This document shows, one piece after another, positions 9,431 through 14,134 of a stretch of 14,134 nucleotides of DNA. Positions within the stretch are counted from its first letter, which is position 1, and every line of letters starts with the position of its first letter. The position numbers and the translations under genes were made by a program. The DNA is from Symbiodinium natans. Lineage: Eukaryota; Sar; Dinophyceae; Suessiales; Symbiodiniaceae. The notes beneath the pieces were generated by a model. That model saw only the letters and a program-made list of their open reading frames with translations. It ran no database searches and had not been told where the DNA came from. Where the stretch lies: the NCBI GenBank assembly GCA_905221605.1, contig CAJNDS010001561.1:1-14134 (forward strand). The letters are read 5' to 3'.

Positions 9431-9766
9431 TATCCTGGTGCATTTTATGAAGGAGAACTACCTGGAAAGGCCTTCCGCAAGCTGGAAATCCTTATCCTGG
9501 TGCATTTTATGAAGGAGAACTACCTGGAAAGGCCTTCTGCGAGCTGGAAATCGTTATCCTGGTGCATTTTATGAAAGAGAACTACCTGGAAATGCCTTCC
9601 GCGAGCTGGAAATCCTTATCCTGGTGCATTTTATGAAGGAGAACTACCTGGAAAGGCTTTCCGCGAGCTGGAAATCCTTATCCTGGTGCTTTTTTCTGAA
9701 GAAGAACTACTTGGAAAGGCCTTCCGCGAGCTGGAAATGCTTATCCTGGTGCATTTTATGAAGGAG
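9431..9766. repeat. Segmental duplication in satellite B, right copy
   Basis: Second copy of the 336-bp block, with only scattered base changes from 9010-9345 (for instance ATCGTTATCC for ATCCTTATCC), so it is recent relative to the divergence between ordinary units. Confidence 0.85.
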
Positions 9767-10351
9767 AACTACCTGGAAAAGCCTTCCGCGAGCTGGAAAT
9801 CCTTATCCGGTGCATTTTATGAAGGAGAACTACCTGGAAAGGCCTTCCAAGAGCTGGAAATCCTTATCCTGGTGCATTTTATGAAGGAGAACTACCTGAA
9901 AAGGCCTTCCGCGACCTGGAAATCCTTATCCGGTGCATTTTATGAAGGAGAACTACCTGGAAAGGCCTTCCGCGAGCTGGAAATCCTTATCCTGGTGCAT
10001 TTTATGAAAGAGCTACCTGGAAAGGCCTTCCGCGAGCTGGAAAAGGCAAGGCCTTCGAAGAGCTGGAAATCCTTATCCTGGTGCATTTTATGAAGGAGAA
10101 CTAACTGGCAAGGCCTTCCAAGAGCTGGAAATCCTTATCCTGGTGCATTTTATGAAGGAGAACTACCTGGCAAGGCCTTCCAAGAGCTGGAAATCCTTCT
10201 CCTGGTACATTTTATGAAGGAGAACTACCTGGCAAGGCCTTCCAAGAGCTGGAAATCCTTATCCTGGTGCATTTTATGAAAGAGAACTACCTGGCAAGGC
10301 CTTCCAAGAGCTGGAAACCCTTACGCTGGTGCATTTTATGAAGGAGAACCA

Positions 10352-10545
10352 CGTTTGCTTGTCCTCAACCTGAATGGGGGCCATGTGCCAGGTGCTTATG
10401 CTCAACCAGAATGGGGTGCAGCCGAGTCGCTTCAGTCAACACAAAGTCCTGACACCAGCAATTCCTGTTTGCTTGCCTCAACCTGAATAGGGGCCAGCGT
10501 TTACCGCTCACACCGTGCGCTTTGGCTCAATATGAACAGCCTTAA
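10352..10545. repeat. Cluster of GCTT..CTCAA..GAAT motifs
   Basis: This is the transition from satellite to gene-bearing DNA. A direct repeat of about 30 bp occurs at 10353-10383 and 10467-10496 (GTTTGCTTG.CCTCAACC then TGAAT.GGGGCCA). A looser copy is at 10392-10416 (GTGCTTATGCTCAACC, AGAATGGGG) and another at 10518-10540 (GCGCTTTGGCTCAATATGAAC). The last contains TTTGGCTCAA with CCGT eight bases before it, close to the 3' part of the dinoflagellate spliced leader (TTTTGGCTCAAG). Whether these are spliced-leader relics or a small dispersed repeat cannot be decided here. No reading frame is credible. Confidence 0.6.
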
Positions 10546-10651
10546 GTCTTCATCCACAGCCATTTCGGGCGCAAGCCTCTGTCACCGCAAAAGGTCTTGA
10601 GAGCATTTTCGCATCCCTTGTTTCTCAGCTCAACTGATGCGAGTTGCAATG
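10513..10651 (+). repeat. Diverged module, copy 1 (acceptor-like end)
   Basis: Shares with 11211-11372 a series of blocks in the same order: GCGCTT.GGCTCAAT, AAGTCTTCATCC, CTTGTTTCTCAG and then TC.ACTG.TGCGA. Spacing between the inner blocks differs by about 25 bp. CTTGTTTCTCAG looks like a 3' splice site, with AG at 10627-10628. The order of blocks suggests a duplicated upstream-region-plus-intron-end, but it could be any dispersed element. Confidence 0.55.
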
Positions 10652-11073
10652 GCCAACCGCTGCGGCTGTTGGGGGGCCTGAACTGCGAGCTGAAGTGGGA
10701 CGGTGGCCCGATCGCAAATTTGCGGACCATGGCCGGCCACGTCGCAGGCTCTGTGCGCTGGACAGCTGCTGGGCTGAATGAACCGGAAGCCCACAAATAC
10801 CGTATTGCCATGCTGTTTCGACCTGTGAGCTTCTAGGCCCTTCAGAACGTCACGGTCGGCGACGTCATCTCAGCCATGGGATCTGAAGCCCATAGTCACG
10901 AAGCACTGTCGCGGCAGACGCATCTGGCAATCCTGATCAACGGACGATGGCAGCCAGAAGAGCAGCCAGTGGCCGGACCGTTTCTTCTCTTAGAAAAGCT
11001 GCCGCGATGCAGGCTACGGCACAAGCAGTCGCTGGCAGAACATCTGTTTCACGCCAATCTTCATTCGCTCTGA
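10546..11073 (+). pseudogene. Broken reading frame, unknown product
   Basis: One frame runs from just after a stop at 10543 to a stop at 11071, interrupted only by TAG at 10834-10836. The two halves read through to about 175 codons, with GC-rich third positions from about 10650 on, as in the other genes here. Recognisable stretches are GPIANLRTMAGHVAGSVRW and EPEAHKYRIAMLFRP before the stop, and NVTVGDVISAMGSEA after it. I recognise no domain. The start is unclear: no useful ATG precedes the coding-like part in this frame, and an acceptor-like CTTGTTTCTCAG ends at 10628, so it might be a 3' exon. The stop suggests a decayed gene, though an unseen splice, two separate exons or a chance frame are possible. 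Confidence 0.35.
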
Positions 11074-11340
11074 CTCTCAAAATTCCACAGAAACGGCCGG
11101 TCATGGGCTACTCGCTTCTTCTGTGCATTGTTGAGCCATGTTGCACCTCTTTCTTGAGCTTGTGAGAAGGTAGGGACGGCCGAGCCTTCCCGTGCTTTTT
11201 GTTGCTTGTGCAGCGCGCTTGGGCTCAATTCGAATCGTTTTAAAGTCTTCATCCGTGTCCCGCTGCGGCCAGGCAACCATTGGGGTACAAATCTCAATCG
11301 TCGCAGCTGTTCGTTTCGTTTTTGGAACATGGCCGCTGTC
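11074..11340. other. Non-coding stretch, no assigned gene
   Basis: No convincing plus-strand frame is present; the frame of the following gene is closed by TAA at 11241-11243. It contains the first part of module copy 2 (GCGCTTGGGCTCAATT at about 11215, AAGTCTTCATCC at about 11242) and a pyrimidine-rich run leading to an acceptor-like site. A long minus-strand frame crosses it, but I could give that no support. Confidence 0.4.
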
Positions 11341-11372
11341 TTGTTTCTCAGGTCGACTGGTGCGACAGCATG
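11211..11372 (+). repeat. Diverged module, copy 2 (acceptor-like end)
   Basis: Second copy of the module at 10513-10651, about 700 bp further in. GCTTGGGCTCAATTCGAAT, TTTAAAGTCTTCATCC, CTTGTTTCTCAG and GTCGACTGGTGCGA align with copy 1 in order. Similarity between blocks is weak, so the duplication is old. The module ends at the first ATG of the next gene. Confidence 0.55.
11340..11351 (+). promoter_or_regulatory. Candidate 3' splice acceptor CTTGTTTCTCAG
   Basis: A pyrimidine-rich tract with CTTGTTTCTC precedes AG at 11350-11351, 18 bases before the ATG at 11370. The same string precedes the broken frame at 10628. It could accept a cis-intron or a trans-spliced leader; no branch point or donor is assigned. 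Confidence 0.35.
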
Positions 11373-11987
11373 CTCGAAGACACGTGCGAGGACTTGGAGA
11401 GCAGAGACCACTCGATTCGCGACTCCGAACAGGCGGACTTCGAGGACGGGTTCGACGACTGGGACTGGGTCGACAGTGAGATGCAGCGCGAAGCCGAGGA
11501 AGATGCGCGTGAGAGAGTACAGTGGAGCAAAGAAATGGAAATCCAGAATGAATACCGCCAGCGTCTCGCCAACATGACGGTGAAGTACCTGAACATGCAA
11601 GGTAGCGAAATCCACACCTCGAAGCCTTATCCACTCTGCCATGTCGAACCGTGCGAGTCTTTCCGGGAAGCCTGGCTGCACACTTTGCACGAAGGAAACA
11701 GCCCAGATCGCCGTCTCTCCCTGCGCCAACTACGTCTCAGACGACAAGAAATTAAGAAGCCTATCCCGGCGGAAACGCTGCAATATCGCAGCGCCAGGGA
11801 AGTCTTGCTTCACGATTTGGACAGCGGTCCTGCAGGACCCATCCCCCTCGACACCACGAAGCTGGTCTTGGGCGGGGGCGTGATCACAGACACCTGGAGC
11901 TGGCGTGAACTGTTGGGTCACAGCTTGAGCAACGACGTCGTGCACGTGCAAGTTGTCTACATCTCAGAGAAAGCCACAGGCCCGTAG
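11370..11987 (+). CDS. Hypothetical acidic protein, possible ubiquitin-like fold
   Basis: This is 205 codons from ATG at 11370 to TAG at 11985. I chose this start because the frame is open back to 11244 without an earlier ATG, and an acceptor-like AG lies just upstream; if that AG joins an exon, the protein is longer at the N-terminus. Residues 1-40 are very acidic and carry the Asp/Trp motif DGFDDWDWVD. Residues 40-65 form a charged, probably helical stretch. From about residue 68 (MTVKYLNMQGSEI) to the end, the pattern loosely fits a ubiquitin-like beta-grasp: strand pair, helix at SFREAWLHTLHE, then KLVLGGGVITD and DVVHVQVVY near the C-terminus. A middle section rich in Arg and Leu would be an insertion. 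That fold is only an inference; no family is recognised. Codons are GC-rich at third positions and no repeats occur. It is on the same strand as the Helitron-like gene, 207 bp upstream, with no sign of co-transcription. Confidence 0.5.
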   Translation: MLEDTCEDLESRDHSIRDSEQADFEDGFDDWDWVDSEMQREAEEDARERVQWSKEMEIQNEYRQRLANMTVKYLNMQGSEIHTSKPYPLCHVEPCESFREAWLHTLHEGNSPDRRLSLRQLRLRRQEIKKPIPAETLQYRSAREVLLHDLDSGPAGPIPLDTTKLVLGGGVITDTWSWRELLGHSLSNDVVHVQVVYISEKATGP

Positions 11988-12194
11988 AGCTGCCCATGTG
12001 AGTACGTTATGTCTCAGCAAGACAAGCCTGCAGAGCTCCAGTGTGTGCCACGAGAAAGAAACTGAGCAGCGAGCAAAGGCAGGACAGCTTTGTAAGTGCT
12101 CGAGCATGGCTTCTCAAGTTGCTTCACTGAGCCTGCTGCAGTGTTTCGGATACAGCCCCTAGGTGCAAAATCTGAGGATTCAGGATTCGTTGCC
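11988..12194. other. Upstream region of the Helitron-like gene
   Basis: Intergenic or untranslated DNA. The frame of the downstream gene has a stop at 12093-12095 and is open after it, with its first ATG at 12195. Two donor-like strings occur (GTGAGT at 11998, GTAAGT at 12092) and an acceptor-like CCTGCTGCAG ends at 12141, so a 5' exon or a trans-splice acceptor here is possible. No TATA-like box is evident. Confidence 0.4.
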
Positions 12195-14134
12195 ATGGCC
12201 CCTTGTCATCGGTGCGGCTTCGGGACAAGGAGCGGCAGAGGACAGGGATGGTGCAGCAATCCGCAGTGCCGCCAAGCCGAAAAAGAGGAGTGCCTGGCCC
12301 AGAAGAGCGCAGAGAAAATTGTTTGGCAGCAACAACGGGCAGCGCAGGGAGCGGGCAGTCGTGGACCCTTGCGCGAAGAGAACAGCAGAAAGGCAGAGCG
12401 CCGACAGCTGCATGAGGAAAGGGCGCGGGCAAAGGCAGAGGAGGAAGCAGGCGGCCGTGGACCTTTGCGTGAAGAAGACAGCAAAGAAGCAGAGCGCCGA
12501 CAGCTGCGTGAGGCAAGGGCGCGGGCAAAGGCAGAGGAGGAAGCGGGCGGCCGTGGACCTTTGCGGGAAGAAGACAGCAAAGAAGCAGAGCGCCGACAGC
12601 TGCATGAGGCAAGGGCGCGGGCAAAGGCAGAGGAGGAAGCGGGCGGCCGTGGACCTTTGCGGGAAGAAGACGGCAAAGGGGAAGAGCGCCGACAGCTGCG
12701 TGAGGCAAGGGCACGGGCAAAGGCAGAGGAGGAAGCGGGCGGCCGTGGACCTTTGCGGGAAGAAGACAGCAAAGAAGCAGAGCGCCGACAGCTGCGTGAG
12801 GCAAGGGAGCGGGCAAAGGCAGAGGAGGAAGCGGGCGGCCGTGGACCTTTGCGGGAAGAAGACGGCAAAAGGGAAGAGCGCCGACAGCTGCGTGAGGCAA
12901 GGGCGCGGGCAAAGTCAGAGGAGGAAGCGGGCGGCCGTGGACCTTTGCGGGAAGAAGACAGCAAAGAAGCAGAGCGCCGCCAGCTGCGTGAGGCAAGGGA
13001 GCGGGCAAAGGCAGAGGAGGGAGTGGGCGGCCGAGGGCCCAGGCCCATCGCCTCGGAGATTCAGCAGCAGGGCTACCCTTTTCCAGACGAGGACAACTTG
13101 ACCCAGGAGCAGGCACAAGCCCATTACTTGGCTTTTGCGCGGAGCTGGAGTAGATTTGGCCTTTCTCGCGTGTGCCAGAAGTGCCAGACTCTAACACCAG
13201 GGAGGCAATGCAGAACAGCCAAAGGAAGTGGCCAGCTGCTCTGCAGGAATTGCCGCGAGAATCGCACCAAGGTGGTTTTGCCAATCCCGGCCCCCATCCC
13301 AGAAGCACTGCAAAGTCTGCAACCCATCGAGCAGCATCTCCTCGCCATGGCACGCATCTCGCAGGTCTTGTTGGACAAGCTGCCATCAGGCGGCCCGAGC
13401 GCGCAGTGGGGTCGCATGTACGCAGTGCTCATGCAGGATCCTTTCATCTGCGACGTCCTCGAAGGCGCCACTTTGGAAGAAGACGGTACAGTGCTGGTCG
13501 AGGGCGTGGACGGCATGACCGCATCACCAGCGCGTTTGGAGCACCTACACGCGGCCTTGCAGGCCTTGAAGGAACTGCACTGCCTCTATCAACGGAGCCC
13601 GGCAGTGGACAGAGCTCTGGCGAGAATGGCTGCCATCCTCGCCAACAAGACATCCGCTGCGGCTGCGGTGCCAACAGACCCACTTGCGGGAACAGAAGCA
13701 AACCAAGAGATCGAGATGACATACCTGGTGCCGAAGCAATTCCAGGCCCCAAAAGCCGACGTACAAGATTTGCGAAAAGTGCGAGGATCCGCAGACCTCA
13801 GCGATGGCATGGATGCAAAATTCTTCCCACACTTGTTTCCCACCGGCACAGGAGGCTGGAAGAACGACAACGGAAGCTTTTCCCAATATGCCCGGAAGCG
13901 TCTGCTGAGCCTGGATTCCCGCTTCGAAGCGTCCACGGCCTACATCATGTGGCTGCTGGAGATGCAGACCAAGAAGCGACTTTCCGGAAACATCAACGTC
14001 CGGATCGGCAACCAGCGGGTGCCCTACGGCAGTAGCGACTACGAGAACGGTAGCCGTCAGGTGTACGCTGCCTTGCGGGACATGCCTGGTACGCAGCCGT
14101 ACCTGTATGCCAAGAAGGGAGTGGCGCTCAACAT
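12195..14134 (+). CDS. Helitron-like replicase gene, 5' part (partial)
   Basis: This is 646 codons from ATG at 12195 (GCCATGG, good Kozak context) and still open at the window edge. Domains: residues 1-25 hold a Cys motif, C4-x2-C7-x12-C20-x4-C25, a possible zinc ribbon. Residues 54-277 are seven charged 32-residue repeats. Residues 325-355 have CQKC at 327-330, C339 and CRNC at 350-353, followed by a region like DUF6570, a domain found before the replicase in many Helitron proteins. Residues 543-646 start Helitron_like_N, with FFPHLFPTGTGGW at 543-555, SFSQYARKRLL at 561-571, DSRF at 574-577 and NINVRIGNQ at 599-607. In Helitrons this part belongs to the Rep/HUH enzyme that nicks and rejoins DNA in rolling-circle transposition; the HUH motif, tyrosine and helicase would lie downstream and cannot be checked. 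The frame was chosen because it alone joins the repeats to recognisable domains. The repeats also leave several other frames open, which are shadows. The 5144 fragment is its paralogue. Activity is unknown. Confidence 0.85.
   Translation, partial: MAPCHRCGFGTRSGRGQGWCSNPQCRQAEKEECLAQKSAEKIVWQQQRAAQGAGSRGPLREENSRKAERRQLHEERARAKAEEEAGGRGPLREEDSKEAERRQLREARARAKAEEEAGGRGPLREEDSKEAERRQLHEARARAKAEEEAGGRGPLREEDGKGEERRQLREARARAKAEEEAGGRGPLREEDSKEAERRQLREARERAKAEEEAGGRGPLREEDGKREERRQLREARARAKSEEEAGGRGPLREEDSKEAERRQLREARERAKAEEGVGGRGPRPIASEIQQQGYPFPDEDNLTQEQAQAHYLAFARSWSRFGLSRVCQKCQTLTPGRQCRTAKGSGQLLCRNCRENRTKVVLPIPAPIPEALQSLQPIEQHLLAMARISQVLLDKLPSGGPSAQWGRMYAVLMQDPFICDVLEGATLEEDGTVLVEGVDGMTASPARLEHLHAALQALKELHCLYQRSPAVDRALARMAAILANKTSAAAAVPTDPLAGTEANQEIEMTYLVPKQFQAPKADVQDLRKVRGSADLSDGMDAKFFPHLFPTGTGGWKNDNGSFSQYARKRLLSLDSRFEASTAYIMWLLEMQTKKRLSGNINVRIGNQRVPYGSSDYENGSRQVYAALRDMPGTQPYLYAKKGVALN
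12354..13025 (+). repeat. Coding minisatellite, 7 x 96 bp (32 residues)
   Basis: Units start at 12354, 12450, 12546, 12642, 12738, 12834 and 12930, each exactly 96 bp, so the frame is kept. The unit reads GGRGPLREEDSKEAERRQ then LREARARAKAEEEA. The first unit is the most diverged (starting GSRGPLREENSRK). A Gly/Pro hinge GGRGP is followed by about 26 Glu/Arg/Lys/Ala residues, which would form a charged helix. Units 3-6 alternate between DGKxEE/ARA and DSKEAE/ERA types, so the array grew partly in 192-bp steps. Unlike the non-coding satellites (65, 62 and 61/56 bp), its period is a multiple of three. Confidence 0.93.

Larger units (their letters stand above)
8334..10351. repeat. Satellite B, array 3 (main array)
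   Basis: About 32 units of 62 bp with occasional shortened ones. Three zones: 8334-9000 mostly CCAAGAGCTGG with CCTGGCAAGG, 9000-10040 mostly CCGCGAGCTGG with CCTGGAAAGG, and 10040-10351 again CCAAGAG with GGCAAGG. The middle zone contains a duplicated 336-bp segment. The longest incidental frame, 135 codons at 9686-10093, only exists because unit-length changes happen to keep it open. Confidence 0.95.

Noticed and set aside
9686-10093. 135-codon frame and similar 60-110-codon frames in satellites A and B
   Set aside because: The units are 62-66 bp, so the frames switch from unit to unit; they have no start context and no domain, and no protein constraint is visible.
6888-10351. Possible CRISPR array
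   Set aside because: Units are head to tail with no unique spacers, units vary internally, and the context is eukaryotic subtelomere.
11280-11369. Longer start of the acidic protein at TTG 11280
   Set aside because: TTG is not a normal nuclear start, and the stretch contains an acceptor-like pyrimidine tract. ATG at 11370 is preferred.
11061-11729. 222-codon minus-strand frame
   Set aside because: It overlaps the better supported 11370-11987 gene in antisense. Similarity of part of it to another minus-strand frame at 10542-10811 follows from the duplicated module and does not prove coding.
11979-12000. Spliced-leader relic at CCCGTAG upstream of the Helitron-like gene
   Set aside because: Only CCGTAG matches; the GGCTCAAG half is missing.
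11998-12141. Intron joining the 11370 gene to the Helitron-like gene (GTGAGT or GTAAGT to CTGCAG)
   Set aside because: Both donors lie after the TAG that ends the upstream frame, so a fusion protein would need read-through. The sites are kept only as possible untranslated-region splicing.
12163-13101. 312-codon plus-strand frame with RKRAAVDLCGKKTAKKQSAD repeats
   Set aside because: Same cause: a shifted reading of the repeat. It ends soon after the repeats and has no domain on either side.
12124-13386. 420-codon minus-strand frame with repeated PLPPLPLPAPLPHAA-type units
   Set aside because: It is the antisense shadow of the 96-bp coding repeats. A period divisible by three keeps several frames open, and only the plus frame starting at 12195 leads into recognisable domains.
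13172-14035. 287-codon plus-strand frame over the Helitron region
   Set aside because: It is out of frame with the DUF6570-like and Helitron_like_N motifs, which are read without a stop in the frame of 12195.

Overview
The window is a eukaryotic chromosome end. It opens with 19 perfect CCCTAAA repeats (G-strand TTTAGGG, the plant/algal/dinoflagellate type), runs through about 10 kb of subtelomeric satellite DNA, and reaches the first gene-bearing sequence only after about 10.4 kb. A dinoflagellate, possibly of the Symbiodiniaceae type, is the best guess. This rests on the telomere type, a Helitron-like replicase gene of a sort common in those genomes, GC-rich third codon positions, and short motifs resembling the core of the dinoflagellate spliced leader. 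It is an inference; another alga or protist is possible.

Layout: telomere (3-135); AT-richer linker with a decayed satellite remnant (136-267); satellite A, about 65 bp (268-3246); satellite B, 62 bp (3247-3865); satellite A (3866-5143); an orphan fragment of a Helitron-like gene embedded in the satellite (5144-5790, plus a short unexplained tail); satellite A (5831-6570); degenerate satellite B (6571-6878); satellite C, 61/56 bp (6879-8333); satellite B (8334-10351). Block edges are abrupt and some share only a few bases. C looks like a hybrid, half resembling A and half resembling B. Local duplications of 0.1-0.6 kb lie inside the blocks, and two of them occur in swapped order in different blocks.

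From 10352 the DNA is complex. First comes a cluster of short GCTT..CTCAA..GAAT motifs. Then two diverged copies of a roughly 150-bp module end in a splice-acceptor-like CTTGTTTCTCAG, each followed by a reading frame: a broken one (10546-11073) and an intact acidic one (11370-11987). The main gene starts at an ATG in good Kozak context at 12195 and stays open to the window end, 646 codons. It encodes an N-terminal Cys motif, seven 32-residue charged repeats, a CxxC...CxxC region of DUF6570 type and the start of a Helitron_like_N domain. The replication-initiator HUH motif and the helicase, if present, lie beyond the window.

The orphan fragment at 5144-5790 is a diverged paralogue of the 3' part of this gene (its residues 429-631). 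It has no internal stop and differs largely at synonymous sites. The story is therefore a subtelomere built by repeated satellite amplification and block exchange, holding a relic of the same mobile-element family whose longer copy sits just inside the satellite zone. No rRNA, tRNA or CRISPR was seen.
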